The notes: generated by a model from the letters alone, not told the origin. A stretch of DNA of 64,000 nucleotides from Dermanyssus gallinae (GCA_003439945.1 QVRM01002200.1:372001-436000); one strand, 5' to 3'. Counted from the stretch's first letter, positions 1-12,754 are shown. A program made the numbers and translations.

Positions 1-399
1 ACGGACAGTGGTTTCTTGGACTCACAAGCCCCACCAAACGGAGAATTGCGTGGCACTTATTTGACACTGTGAGGGAGGCATCTCACTGCTTTAACGCTCA
101 GTGCTACAGTACCCACTAAGGCCCTAGGATTCGGAAGTTAATTTAAGACTGTCAGTATATAACCGCTACATATCGCCAAACACGCGACGGTAAGAGTTCA
201 CTTATTACATGGGTAACCTCGTGGGGAAGATCAGGCGATGTGCGGCAAGAAATAAAGTCATCCACATTGGAAATCGCGCTACAGTGCGGTGAAATGGAAA
301 AGCCGAAATTCAAACGGCAGAGGTCGGAAGCTGGTAAATGATTAGCTCAGTTGGGCATGGCCCTTTTAAATGACGGCCCTCGGCCCACGCTCGAACAAT

Positions 400-1210
400 A
401 AGACTAGTCCTTGTTCATCAATATAACATTTGGTGGCAAGAATGCTGTGAAAAAATGAAGGTCCTAGAAGAAGACCCCTTAAGCGAGCACAACTATATAG
501 AATACAAATACGGTGGGGTATTATCCAGAAGCTCTCCGCTACCCAGCATCAGGAAGACAGTCGTCGAATGGGATGGCAGGCTGACCTGATAAAGCCTCAG
601 AGAGGCGAGCAACGCAGCGCGACGGATATACACGCAAGCTATCGAGCCAGTTCTTCTGGACGCCCTTAACGCCCTTAACTCACTGACCTGGTGAATTATC
701 CTGGATATCGTGACCGGGAAGAATGTCTCACCGTACCTCGCAGAGAATCGTGGCATTTATCTAAGCAGCCGGATGGTCGTTAACGGGGGCAAAGAGCTCG
801 ATATGACAGCACGCGTCCCTTCACAAAAAAGATGTTCAGACAATAGCGTACGCCGACGACCTAGTAATCCAGGTCACTGCGCGAAATTCAGACTTATCTT
901 AGGGGCGATATCAGCATGCCATTGACATAGTTAAGAACTGAATGGTAAGCGACGGGAGGCAAAAGAAAACTTCTTACCTACGTAGCAAAGTCCACCGTGC
1001 GTTATGCCGCTCTTATATAAGCTGGAAAAAACTTCTGAAAACACAGCGGGGGCTGACGGTAAAAATCATCAGTGCCTAGTCAGGCCCATTCCGTGGTCTA
1101 TGCTGCCTAAAGAACGGATTAGGTAGGTGCAAGAAAGCGGCAGTCGGGAAACAAAGGCTTTGGAAGTGACGACAAGAAAAGAGTCGATCGCCATCGGAGG
1201 TACTAGAAGC
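400..1210 (+). pseudogene. Degraded R1/LOA-type LINE reverse transcriptase
   Basis: Two pieces of a reverse transcriptase can be read. Around 702-815 a frame gives YLAENRGIYLSSRMVVNGGKE and TARVP, corresponding to the block before the AGVPQG motif of R1-like elements. From about 823 another frame gives VQTIAYADDLVIQVTARN, containing the catalytic YADD box, then stops, and continues QHAIDIVKN and MVSDGR, as in R1-clade RTs. Several stops and a deletion between the motif blocks show the copy is dead. The clade is inferred from the motif style. Confidence 0.6.
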
Positions 1211-1799
1211 GTGGCCCTGCTTGGTCATTCCTGATCTCAAAATGTTTTGAAAATTTTTTAAAACATATGTTCAAATAAAAAAGCGACAGCCCTCCATATC
1301 CTTTGGCTACTCCGAGGGACAAGGGATGCACACATCCCACTCTGTCTTCGGGATTCTGACCATGCATGACTGGAACTGTGCATGGCTAGTAAGCACCAGA
1401 ATAGCGTAGCACAAGAGCTCCTCGTGGCTATACCAGGACCTGAGTTCTAGGATAAGTTTCTTGGTCAGGTGGTTCATCTGGTTCGGTGCCCCATAATAGC
1501 TCGCCAGCAGCTCCTAGAGAAACATTCTAGTAAAAACACTAACGCGGCTTCCGTCAAAGTAGTGCGATACACCCAAATCATCCTGGATGGCCATTGTTTT
1601 TTGGATCGGGCGGGGTTGTGTCAGTCCTCTGCTGTCCGGGGCACCATATTGGCCCAGACCAGGGCCTTATTTGGCGCGATAGATATGCCACACTTCTCAG
1701 GAGCCTTTCGGAGGAGGCTTCCGACGTCCCTCCCTTTCTGGGCATCAGTATAGCGAAATACTTCTTCCTGCTAGACCTTTTTTACTGCATAGCGTAGGT

Positions 1800-4250
1800 G
1801 AGCTGATCCCGTGAGGCTCATGTCCAGAATTAATCCAAGGTATTAAGCGTCCCGCTTGATTTCAACTGAGTGGCTAGCCGCAGTGGTTGATGGTTATCTA
1901 TTTGACCTCTTCCTGCGAGTAAGTCAGTCTTCCCTAGGAGGAGTCTAAGATCGTGCGTCTCTGTCCGGAAAGCGCTACGCTGACTGCCTCCTAAAGGGCT
2001 TCATCTAGGGCGCCGTCATACGCTACGTCACAGAGAATCGGGCCTAGGTCTATTTTACTTATGATAATTTCCTAGAGCCCGCATAGAGCCCTGCGGAAAT
2101 CCTTATGCGGTATGCCTTTCCCCTCTAGGGCCACCATAATAACCCCCAGCTTGCTGTGTTGAACGCAATTTGAACATGCAACAGGATGAGCGGAACGAGG
2201 CTTCCTGTTTTTCGCGACCGAAAAGTTTATTTCAGTGCCCGCTACAGAACTCACTTCAGTGCACCCAGACTGGTCTGGCTTCATCTGAAGCTGCACTGAG
2301 CGTCCAAAAGGACCCGACCTGTCCGACCTTCTTGAGCGTTACTTCGGGAACTTACTCGGGGTGAACCTGCATTTGCCCGTTAGTGGGTGGTGTGAGAAAA
2401 AATCTGCCACGACGTCTCTGATGACTTCCAGTAGCAGGCCAGGTGCGCCTTATTCAAAACCACGAATAATGCAGGCTCCATGAGCCCACCTCTACCGAAT
2501 CTATGAATTTATTTCTTGCTCTCGTTAAAGCCCCCGCCAATACGCTGTTAGTTTTGCCCCGACGGGCTCTTCTAGTCTATTCAGGAGCGATCACGATTAT
2601 GTATTGGTTGGCTCGCGGTGGGCGAAGCCGAGACCCTGGACTAATTTCTGCTCAATCAACTCCTCACCCACATTTATGCTGTTCGTGTAGAACTTCTTGC
2701 AGCTTCCTCTTGTCTGGGGGTCACACATGCCACCGTCGGTTCGACCGGAGCCCCATTCCTCCGAGAATAAAATAACTGTATGATCACTCATCATCTCCTC
2801 AACGCTCTACACCCTCAAGGTGTTGACCTGCAGGGCGACTTTGTCAATTATAGGGAGAGTTATGCAGAACACCTGCATCAGATTTCCTCAGACTCCTGTT
2901 TGGTGAGAAGTAGCAAGTGTTTATGACCGCAACCGCTCTCACCCCCACCCACGTGAAGTCATTCCCTTTCATTTCTCTGGCACACTGTGTTCCTGCGCGC
3001 CGCCTGTCCACTATACCGCTATATTCAGCTCCTTAAATGCTACTTGGTCGCTGCGCGTGCCTATTCTGGTCATGTGCGACTCCTACATGGAGAAGTCGCA
3101 TATATAAAAGCACACCTAATAGCAGTTCAGGTTTACGCGAAATCACGCACATGATCACTGCGCCTTTTGTTTTTTTTCTACACTAGCCAGCCTCCAAGGC
3201 CAACCTCCGCCGGGATAACGGCAAGCCATTGCGATTTTTTGTCGTCGTTCCACGGCTTCCAGTACTCATTGTGTCGCTGACATCTCAGTCTTTCTGTAGC
3301 TGTTTATTTCTCATCTGTCTTTTCTTGCTGTGTTTCCGTTGGCTTTTCTGGTCCCATGCTGTTTGCTCGATTAACCTTGGTAGCGCACACCTTAAGCACT
3401 TCGGAGTCAGTGGTGAGCAGTCTCTGACGAGACGGGTGAAGTCTTCGCAAGGTCGCCAGAGGCTGGCCTTGATGGCCGTCTCTTTTCTGACTTCTCGAAC
3501 CGTGACTTTTCTGCCCTTTTCTGGTCTGTTTGGGTTTTAACGCCGCTGTGTATCTCCTCGATGGTATTTGCCTGAAAGCATAGCCTTTGTGCTTTGCTCC
3601 ACCTTCATCAGGCAAATCTTGCACCCTCCTCCCTTACCATCCCTTGCACCAACTTCTAGGGTACCTGCATGTTTCACAACTCTGTAACATACCTTTAGGC
3701 TCTAAAGAGCAACGACGTGTCGGCGTGGCGTACAGGAGGAGTGACTCCCTGCCACTCGATGACTGCGTATACAACAAGCGTGAAGAGTGCCTTAAGGGTT
3801 TGCTTCCCGACATCATTGTCGAAGGGCACGACATCTACTACCAGATACCGCAGTGTCGCTATGAGATTAGTCTCCGCCCTCAGTAGCTCCTCAGAAACGC
3901 CGCGGTCTCTGCCTGCACGTTTGCAACTGCCCTAGTCGAGGCGAGCTGCTGAGACAGCTGGTCTGCGTCCGAACATCTAATTGCCCTAATTACTCGCACC
4001 CTCTCTGAGTCGTCAGGTCCACGGCCGTAAGTTTGACATGTCGGATTACCTGTCTCGGCCACTCGCCCCCTAATAACAACTGGTTATCTTCCCGAGCCTC
4101 TCTCAGCCTATCCTCTGTCACCTTCTGCAGCTTTCGCTTGAGCCCATCGTGCTTATGCAGAGCTTCATGCTTCTCTCGGAGGTCTACTAATGCTTCCTTC
4201 GTTATCTATTCGAGCCTTTCGCCGAGCCGTCCCCGCCGCCTCTTTGGTCA
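1800..4250 (-). pseudogene. Remnant of LINE ORF1 (coiled coil) and possible endonuclease, minus strand
   Basis: Between about 4250 and 4030 a minus-strand frame reads HEALHKHDGLKRKLQKVTED then RLREAREDNQLL, a charged coiled-coil typical of R1-like ORF1 proteins. Basic, low-complexity frames continue to about 3300 (for example HQGQPLATLRRLHPSRQRLL). Further down, 2300-1900, frames with ALCDVAYDGALDE and TETHDLRLLLGK may be endonuclease remains. Many stops and frame changes. No single motif proves the class; the call rests on coiled-coil character and the presence of R1-type pieces nearby. Confidence 0.35.
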
Positions 4251-4448
4251 CCCTAATGTGATAAATGGCGCGAGGAAGTTTGTGTGCAAGCTTGTAACTT
4301 AGTATTAATGTTTGAGGCTTTGCATGGTGCAATTAAATATCTTCGGAAAAGTGTAGTCATTTTTGTTACGACTCTACTATTGTGAGTACAAAAGATGCTT
4401 AATGTCAGATGTGATGTGAATAGGTGATGACGTTTTTGGTAGATATAT

Positions 4449-5228
<780 letters not shown>

Positions 5229-5399
5229 AGCTATGACATGAAAAAACGTACACGGGCATTAGCCTTACGGAAAAATAAAAAATATATATATGTATATATA
5301 TACAATTGGTCAAGCTGGTCTACTGGACCCGCCAGCTTATTAAAAAAAGGAACACTATAGAAAAACGGATAGCACCATGTTCTCAAGAAACATGTAGCA

Positions 5400-6480
5400 C
5401 ATGAGCACATCAAATTAAATAAATATAATAATAAGCCTTTTTATTATTATATGCAAATATCTAGCTCCCATTTATTGTTTAAGTATCTATACACGTTCGT
5501 CATTCTTATCATCCATGTCGGATATATTAAAAGAATTCACACATTCGAATTACAAAATTAATACTTGTGCGTGATGTCGCCCGCATTGCTTTTCACATCA
5601 TATTTGCATTTTAGTAGGGCTAAATGGTATACCTCCAAGTTAAAATAGGGGGGTGGAGGTTACGATTAATTAAAATGTTTGAAGGTGTATAAGACATTGC
5701 AAAATCCGTTTACAGCAATAACGCATAGCGACGTATCGATTATTCTATGCACTTTCTTCCTTGCATGCGCTTACATCGCACTGTTCTGAAAGAGTCAGGT
5801 TCGATCTCCACTGTTCTGATTTCTCATAATTTCCCTCTCTTCTCATCTCAAATTTCCGGTAGGCCGGAGTCTCCAAAAGATCAAACTGCTTTAGCACATC
5901 TTCGACAAAAAGCATCGTATTAGCCAAAAGGGATTCTAGCCGATTGCGGAACAATGAGTAGAGCCCCATGCTCCACTTAGGGGCTCGATCCCACGTGTTT
6001 AATAAAGCTATTTTTCTCAACCCTTCGACTACTGTGATCTGTAAAGCAAGTTTTCGAAGGCTGTAAAAGGTACAAGCCGAAGTATGAGAAGTTGTTCATG
6101 TATTCCAGGGGGGCACAGAAGAACGACCAAAGCTCGTTCATCATGTCAGACACGACCAGCTTCACAAAACTACATTACTATGGTGTTTGACAGGCACGTC
6201 TCCAACCCCAAGCCGCTATGTCGCCCTTCAGGCGACCAGCGAATGGGCGAGTGATGAAGCTGATGCGACATGCAGAGGACCCGGACTGCCGGCGTATCTA
6301 CTTATCCACAAGGTTGCCACTCTGCCTCACAAAGCCATTCCGCTTTCGTTATTTCCTATCATCTTTCCACACCACTCCTTGTATATGCTAAAACACGTGC
6401 AGTTTGAATGTTTGTAACGAAGCATTTTAGGCGAAAGTTCTAGGGTCAAGTTAAATCATTCCAAGCGTTATTTTAGTCCG
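5400..6480. other. No recognisable feature
   Basis: AT-rich sequence with short unrelated reading frames (longest about 90 codons on the minus strand at 5745-6020). I recognise no family, repeat or exon. Confidence 0.5.
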
Positions 6481-6490
6481 TTTATGGTGT

Positions 6491-6496
6491 TTTATT
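6491..6496 (-). promoter_or_regulatory. Candidate polyadenylation signal of the papain-like gene
   Basis: AATAAA on the minus strand, about 330 bases beyond the stop codon at 6827. The distance is reasonable for a 3' UTR and no closer exact AATAAA was noticed. Position is the only support. Confidence 0.4.
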
Positions 6497-6826
6497 GTTG
6501 GTTCTTATGGTAATACAAAGTCGTGCCAGACACAGATCGTGTTTAAAAATAAAACTGCAACGGCAACTCATAGTTGTAAGTGCGCGTGTTTTTAAGCTCG
6601 GAGAGAATATGGAGGATGATTATGCTTGTAAGTCACGCCTGTGTAGGCAATTATTATTCAAAGTGTAAAGTATCATCGCTTCCATCCTACCAATTAGTTA
6701 AGTGTTAATACATGCACGTAGTAATTGTTTTTGTTAAGTAATAGACATGATGAGGTTATTATTTATAGTGGTATAGTTAACCAGATCATATTTATAGTGT
6801 TATCGTTCATCGCCGCCTCAACTGCA

Positions 6827-7020
6827 TTAGTCAAGTACAAAAAATGAAGCAGCCGTGGAAATTCCGCATATATTATTACCCATGGCGATTCTGGCAAAGC
6901 CGTTCTCACCCCAGTACGTGGACCACGAGTTCTTTATAATCCAGTAATCAGTACCGCTTTCAGATCTTCCATAGCCGATGAGTAGTGCGTAGTGGTCCAG
7001 CTTCTCATGAGAGCCATCGT
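6827..7020 (-). CDS. Exon e: last exon with catalytic His and Asn
   Basis: The exon starts after GTAG. Its first two bases complete an Asn codon begun in exon d, giving C-N-D-G-S-H-E-K then LDHYALLIGYG with the catalytic His. WIIKNSWSTYWGENGF carries the catalytic Asn and the NSW motif, and NNICGIS contains the last structural Cys (Cys200). The frame ends at TAA (6829-6827) after SFFVLD. All of these except the catalytic Cys (exon b) are as in active enzymes. Confidence 0.92.
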
Positions 7021-7512
7021 CTACATGACATCACCAATAATAGGCAAGATTAGTAAGCATGATCTGAGATAAAGTAAGTATGGTGACGGCTTTTACTGCT
7101 CGTTTAAGTTACGACTTTAGCTTAATGGTAAACATTGTAAGCTATGTCTGAGAAGGTTTGTTGTGCTTGTAATTTTCTCGCCTAATTTTCACGCTTTGTA
7201 ATTCGTGTGTACTAATAGCCAATATTATGGACCGCAGTAACCATGCTGAATTTGCCATATAGAACACATGGTTTGTTGACATGCACTAAGAACAATTACA
7301 ATCACATCGTTGCTGCTATACTGTTGATAATATGGTTGCAATATCTATATATGTCTAAATTTGAAACATTTGCGCGCGAAACTAGGTAGTTAATAATCAC
7401 GTGCATGTAAACACAGGAACACTTCATAATATAATATTGCGTCAAGGTTGAATGAAGAGCTCATAAGCTGCACACCTAATTGGTCTCGTACTCAAAACGC
7501 TTTGAGCCTATC

Positions 7513-7795
7513 TGTAGGATAGCAGTGTCCGTTAAGCAGCGCGGGCATAGACAGCATCGGTTGGCGGCAATGCTAAAGCTAGCTGGCTACATGGCGCCAA
7601 ATACAAGATGCCGCCACCCTACTAGCGAATACGCGGGTAGTCACTAAATGGGCGGACAATCTGTGAGTATATAAGGAGGCATGCAAATAAATGCGAATAA
7701 ATCTGCGAGCCAGGCAGAGGACGTGTGTTGCTTGAGCGAAAGAATTACGAACTCGCAACGGTCGCCGGCCAGTCACGTAGGTGGTGAACATTAGA
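7513..7795 (+). repeat. 5' LTR
   Basis: Shares its whole length with the 3' LTR, including CAGCGCGGGCATAGACAGC and GAGCCAGGCAGAGGACGTG. A TATATAAGG-type element (7669-7676) upstream of a conserved tail fits an LTR promoter. The right border is approximate. Confidence 0.88.
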
Positions 7796-7799
7796 ACCT

Positions 7800-8953
7800 T
7801 AGAACTGGCGCAGCCGAAATGATCAGGAAGAAAGCAAGAGGCAGTGCAACAATGCCCATAGGTCGGCCAAACCTACCTGCGTTTCTGCCATCCATGGCTC
7901 AGCCAACAACACCGTGGAGGGAATGGCACCAGGCACGAAGCCAGAGGAAGACAGCGAGGTGATTACGTCAGGATGGTGACAAAGCTTACGAAGATGTTCA
8001 AGGAACACAAGGGAGCAGCTGTTGCCGACGACGAAGTCGGTAGCCGTTCCCGGTGACGACAACGGTGAGTACCTAGAGCAACTATGGGGACTGGTGGTGG
8101 GGTGCAAGTTCGACGCTTGGGGCCTGGTGTTAGGAGCCAGTCCATTCTGGAGCAACAATGCCACAGGTGAGAGGAAATCTCCAGTTCTAGGAGGCCTTGC
8201 TAGTCGAGCACGCCGTGACGGCCGCGCTACACGTAAAGGGGTGCGTCACGGAAACCAGGCCGATCGCAGGACGGTACGAGTATGTGACGAGAAGCGGTAA
8301 GCTGAAGGGCTGGCGGAAAGAAGCGGACAAAGGCCGGCGGCAGGGCGAGAACACGGAGCGCGTGGATGCCAAGTGTACAAATGAAAAAGCCACGAGTACA
8401 AAACAGTCGAACAGGCCTCCACGGCCGCGCTACGCGTGAAGAGGTACGTTACGGAAGCCATGTTAGATGCAGGACGACGCAGGTTGATGAACGAGGTGCA
8501 GGAGGCGGCGGAACGAAACGGACAACGGCCGGCGGCAGGACGAGAACACGGAGGGGGTGGATGCCAGGCGCATAGATGGACAAGTCACGAGAACGGGGCC
8601 GAAATGTGCCCGGCAAAACAAGTAAGGGATCGAAAGTGTGGCAAGTTTGGCCATATCGGCCGGAAGTGTAGGAACGCGGCAGAATGTGCAGGCGATTGGC
8701 GTGAAGGAGCAACAACGCTGGGACCGTGGAACCAACGGCGAATGCCTGAAGGGTGGACAAACCGAAGGAGTACGCAGACGAAGGAATAGCGGCAGTCGGA
8801 ACTAGGTTTGTGCGGTCGTGCCCGGCGACTGGGTCAGTATACAGAGGCCAGCCGCCCCCGGGTACGCCACATGGAGGACATGAAGACGACTGCGGACCGC
8901 TGTGAAGAACGTCCACGGCAAGTTAAACGCGCATCAAGCCTTTACGCGCAAGC
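7800..8953 (+). pseudogene. Internal gag remnant of the LTR element
   Basis: A frame at 8436-8789 is rich in Arg and Gly and contains D-R-K-C-G-K-F-G-H-I-G-R-K-C, a CCHC zinc knuckle whose first Cys is Asp, followed by NAAEC. Upstream, 8186-8400 and 8405-8600 look like two diverged copies of one roughly 220-bp segment (both carry CACGGCCGCGCTAC-like and GGCCGGCGGCAGG blocks), so an internal tandem duplication is likely. No protease, RT or integrase motif was found. Confidence 0.55.
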
Positions 8954-8968
8954 ATTAACGGGAGTTCG
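8954..8968. repeat. Target-site duplication of nested LINE, left
   Basis: ATTAACGGGAGTTCG, identical to 10386-10400. Confidence 0.93.
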
Positions 8969-10385
8969 AAGAATCGAATGAAGATCTTCTGTAAATTGGT
9001 TATAAAACGGGTCGAGTACGTCGTCGATCAGACCCTTCCACCGGAGCAATTCGGCTTTCGAAGAAGTCGAGGAACGCGTGATGCAATCCATGTGGTTCAG
9101 TCAGAGATAGAGCGAGCTGTGGCTAAACCCGGAGGCCATTTGTATGCAGTCTTTATAGACTGCGTTAAAGCTTTCGACAAAGCACCTCGAGATCTCCTGA
9201 TGAAGTCATTCCAATACGCAGGGGTTGGTGGCTCTCTTCTGAGCGTGATTTCGAGCTTCTTTGATGAGGACACCTTACTGGTGCAAGGTGAGCAGGAAGT
9301 GTTGCAGGTAAGGCAAAATGTGGGAGCCCCGCAAGGCGACCCATTGAGCTGCGTCTCCTTCACTCTACTGCTTGCCGATTTTGTCGATCATATTCGACGG
9401 GAGTTTCAGAAGGCCACAGTTGTGATGTACGCAGATGACATAGTGGTCGCCTATCAGGACCTGGGTGCCATCAAGCGCATCACTTTTCTGGCGGAGGTGT
9501 TCCTTGTCTCAAGGGGGCTCGAAATAAACGCCATGAAGACCAAGGCTATGAAGTTCAGAAGAGGAGGTCGATTGGCTGCTAAAGACGTTATACGTTGCGG
9601 CGGCCAATTCTTGGAATTCGACTCTTTCCGGTATCTGGGGCTTCGGCTTCATTATACTGGGACGACCTTCACTGCTCACATCGTCAAAACAGTGCGCACA
9701 GCTCTAATCTCTCTTTATGGAGAGGTAGGCGACGTCCGGTGACTGTCGGTCCCGACGGCAGTGGCATTTTTCTACCTCAAGATTGTTCCAACGGTGATGT
9801 ATGGTCCTGACAGAATATGGGATCACCTCACTCGGGCAAACTTTGGTTTCCTTGAAAGGTGTTTCACAATGTACATGAAGCGGGTACTTTGCCTGTCAAT
9901 GCGGGCAAGGAGCCGCTTTGTGTACCTTATGTCTGGCTGTGCACCGGTTGTTGGGATAATTAGATTGAGATTGAAGACGCCGCGTACAGTACCATTCGAG
10001 AGCTTTATCTTAGAATGGGAAAATAAAGTTGAACAAGCCCGACGAGAGGCTGGAGACCTGGATATTTTCAGTGCCTCTCACCTCTGGTCTGGGTTTGCAT
10101 GTGACAATCGCCATGTCTACACCAGATACATAGTTCATGGCTATCATCACCTGGTCTGTTCGAATACGAGCCTCCACGAGGAATACACGGAGTGCATCTG
10201 TCGACTGTGCTCTCAGGCGTGTACGAAGTTTCATGCGTCTGCCTGCCTGGCCCTTGCGAAGAGATCGCTGCACTGCCTCTCTCGAATAACATGCCGCGAG
10301 CAGCTGACTACATAATTGTATAATCTGTATAATTATCTATGTTATATGCATACTCAATATGAGTGAAATAAATAAGATGATGATG
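8969..10385 (+). mobile_element. 5'-truncated LINE family 1, flanked by 15-bp target duplication
   Basis: ATTAACGGGAGTTCG occurs at 8954-8968 and again at 10386-10400, exactly framing the insert. The reading frame at 8978-9742 is a reverse transcriptase: FIDCVKAFDKAPRD (motif A), NVGAPQGDPLS (motif B), VVMYADDIVVA (catalytic YADD) and MKFRRGGRLA. After one frameshift near 9740 it continues at 9761-10315 to a C-terminal His/Cys domain (YIVHGYHHLVC, then CICRLCSQAC and KFHASAC). The 3' end has a small hairpin (10352-10364) and GATGATGATG. The ORF1 and endonuclease are absent through 5' truncation. Clade not assigned. Confidence 0.9.
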
Positions 10386-10400
10386 ATTAACGGGAGTTCG
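10386..10400. repeat. Target-site duplication of nested LINE, right
   Basis: ATTAACGGGAGTTCG, identical to 8954-8968. Confidence 0.93.
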
Positions 10401-10450
10401 TGAGTAAAGACGGGATAGAATTCAAAACAAGCCTATGAAGGAGGGAAACA

Positions 10451-10739
10451 TTTAGGATAGCAGTGTCCATTGAGCAGCGCGGGCATAGACAGCGTCGGTT
10501 GGCGGCAATGCCGAAGCACACTAAATACATGGCGCCAAATAGAAGATGCCGCCACCCTACTAGCGAAGACGCAGGAAGTCACTGAATGGGCGGGCAATCC
10601 GTTAGTATTTAAGGAGGCACGCGAATAAATGAGTAAGTAGTCGTTGATGCGAGCCAGGCAGAGGACGTGTGTTGCTTGAACGAGAGAATGACGAACTCGT
10701 AACGATCGAAGGCCAGTCACGGGGGTGGTGGACACTACA
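10451..10739 (+). repeat. 3' LTR
   Basis: The partner of the 7513 LTR. It starts TTTAGG where the other starts TGTAGG, so the first TG is mutated, and ends CTACA directly before the target duplication CTATC. Confidence 0.88.
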
Positions 10740-11106
10740 CTATCGATTGGCCCTTAACAAGTATTTGTGCTAAAAAAAGTTCATATACCAGTGTACTACA
10801 ATATAGTGAGCGGCTAACTTAACTTAATCATTCTCACAAACTCTCATCTTTGTTAGGCCCTTAGCCATGTCTACAGACATGACTATGAGCCTAACAAATT
10901 AGCGTCTGTGTTAGACCACAAATAAAAATGACACTTCTAGCTGCATACGTATCTACAAATAAAATTGAATGAATAACTTAATAACATCATTTAGGAAAGA
11001 GTGTCCTTCATCCCTAGGTCCTGTACAGTGTGTCTCAAACGCGCTAATTTTTGCGGCAGATAGTTCTGCTTAGCTAATTAGGAATACAACTTTTGTCGCT
11101 ACATAC

Positions 11107-11296
11107 TGCAAGCGAGGTCATCGTAAATTCCATCCGAGTAGAATTTGAAAGAGTCTGGCGAAGAGTCCATGACAACCAGAAGAGGTCCAACGTTGGCGAG
11201 AGCGACTGTTATATCCTTCGAACCATTTACATTCGCCATTCCACGCAGTGTCTTGATCGTCTCATTGCCAAGCGAGCTGGCCAAACATATGTGCTC
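11107..11296 (-). CDS. Exon d: papain-domain segment (HGP/IDAS region)
   Basis: This exon of 190 bases begins after ATAG and ends TGCA then GTATGT, leaving phase 1. It opens EHIC, matching DGYC (structural Cys95) of relatives, then runs through GMANVNGSKDITVALANVGP and VMDSSPDSFKFYSDGIYDD to LAC (Cys153). These correspond to the GxVNV, xxGPxSVxIDA and FxFYSxGVY blocks of cathepsin L-like enzymes. About 32.9 kb of intron, filled with LINEs, a BEL/Pao element and a mariner, separates it from exon c. A (TTA)n microsatellite starts about 60 bases beyond the acceptor. Confidence 0.9.
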
Positions 11297-11353
11297 CTAT
11301 ATAGGCCATTTGCAGCACACCAAAACCATATCCTGTTACTGCCTCTCCCTAGC

Positions 11354-11354
11354 A

Positions 11355-11437
<83 letters not shown>

Positions 11438-11480
11438 TATTATCATCATCATCATCATCATCAGTATTATTATTATTAAT
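11354..11480. repeat. (TTA)n / (TCA)n microsatellite
   Basis: About 27 TTA units, then TCA units, then a short ATT stretch. It is intronic to the papain-like gene, about 60 bases from the exon d acceptor. Confidence 0.98.
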
Positions 11481-11639
11481 ATTGTAAAGGCTCTTTGAGG
11501 CCACAGCGGAGCGAAGATCGATTGCGTTCCTCCCACAGAGGGTGTCATGCGCTGCTTGAGAAATGCAGCACTTCGTTTGAATATGGCGGATTGTCCGTTG
11601 TATGGCCATGGCCTCCCGTCCACACACGCCCTATGTCTC

Positions 11640-11830
11640 AATGATGAATGGGCAGATGATCTGCTCGTACGCCTCGAAACCGGAGGAGACACATAGATGC
11701 ACGGGTTTGAGCCCCACCGTTGCACATATGTGTTTATGGGGTTTGTCTCACAAAGCAATGCGAAAACAGTGCTGTCCACGTTATATGTTGGCTGAGAGTC
11801 TGCCCGGAAAAAGTTATCCAAGGCTTTGTA
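11640..11830 (+). mobile_element. Diverged tRNA-derived SINE, type 2
   Basis: GCCTCGAAACCGGAGGAGACACATAG..., then GGGTTTGAGCCCCACCGTTG and a 3' part ending GGCTGAGAGTCTGCCCGGAAAA. These match, in the opposite orientation, the copy at 23189-23367 and the shorter one at 44783-44899. The left border is diffuse. Confidence 0.65.
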
Positions 11831-12239
11831 ATGACGAGTCTTGTCCCTCTCCGCTTTGAGTGCAATGCCGCCTACCGTGGTGCGAGATGACCGTATAGGT
11901 CGCCGCATAAGTGTTCCGAATCGACACGTCACAGGTCAGCAGTTCCCCCATGGCCAGGGGGTTATGGTCGTACCGTCAGATATAATGTTTTTTCGTCATA
12001 TGTCAGTATGACGCGTACGACAAAGTCCTCCTGCCTGATGGCTCTAACGTGCACACTATTCGCAGCATTGTGACTTGTCTCCTTAATAATAATACCAATT
12101 TCGATTTTCTCAACATAGATATTCTGTTTTTAGTAGATTTTTTAACGCTCTGACAACTACATTTTTAGACGCTCGTAATGGGTTAAGTTGCCTGTGGCAC
12201 GATAGCGTCTAAATGCATCTATCGTCATCGCGTTCTCGT

Positions 12240-12735
12240 ACTGGAATTATATAGGCTTTCTCCAGCAGAGGTATGTAGCAGCAAGGCAATGACAACCACT
12301 TCCAACAAATTCTACCAGCACGGCCAGGGCTCGAACTAGCGATGTTTTGCTAACCGTGGTTGCCATGGCAACGCCCCGTTAGAACGGTGCGTTAGCCGCC
12401 TAGAATTAAAACATTTTTTAAGGAGGTTGTTTTTAATTCTAGACTATCCTCCGTCCCCTACGGGCTTGGAACTCAACCTGAGGTATATCTTCAAAGCACC
12501 GAGAGCCGGACATGTTAAGATATCTAGGGTTTCCTTAACAGTCCTTGTGGCAGCATGGCCGCTGACCCTCAGCGGTATGGTTATTCATCTAATCTCACTG
12601 AGGATTGCTCAAAGAAAATTCGATCAACAACAGGGATCGAACCGGGGACCGGTAGATGACGACCATGACTAGCGCAGTAATTCCCTAGACCACGCCGCCA
12701 CTGCGTTAGCCGCCTAAGCCACCGCCGCTACAACA
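12240..12735 (-). mobile_element. SINE A (minus), split by SINE B
   Basis: On the minus strand the 5' head GGCGGTGGCTTAGGCGGCTAACGC resembles box A, and AGTTCGAGCCC resembles box B. The head is interrupted at 12403-12702 by a second SINE, with GCGTTAGCCGCCTA repeated on both sides. The 3' (left) border is not clear. Confidence 0.6.
12403..12702 (-). mobile_element. SINE B (minus) with 14-bp target duplication
   Basis: GCGTTAGCCGCCTA at 12389-12402 and 12703-12716 frames the insert exactly. On the minus strand it starts with a tRNA-like head (GTGGCGGCGTGGTCTAGGG, then CCGGTTCGATCCC as box B) and ends in a T/A-rich tail at 12403-12425. Confidence 0.78.
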
Positions 12736-12754
12736 GGTATTCACTTTAAGTGGC

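Larger units (their letters stand above)
7508..10744 (+). mobile_element. LTR retrotransposon with 5-bp target duplication, carrying a nested LINE
   Basis: Two LTRs of about 285 bp (7513-7795 and 10451-10739) flank the element. The outer ends read TGTAG and CTACA, an inverted repeat, and CTATC precedes the left LTR (7508-7512) and follows the right LTR (10740-10744), a perfect 5-bp target duplication. TGGCGCAGCCG about ten bases inside the 5' LTR fits a primer-binding site, and GAAGGAGGGAAA before the 3' LTR fits a polypurine tract. Excluding the nested LINE the interior is only about 1.2 kb, with a gag zinc-knuckle trace and no pol, so the element is non-autonomous (Ty3/gypsy-like by inference). 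Confidence 0.88.

Noticed and set aside
1469..1797. Plus-strand frames of 67-94 codons
   Set aside because: No motif and overlapping each other in different frames; region is decayed LINE sequence.
11093..11498. Leu- and Tyr-rich frames of 117-128 codons on the plus strand
   Set aside because: They run antisense to exon d and through the (TTA)n array.
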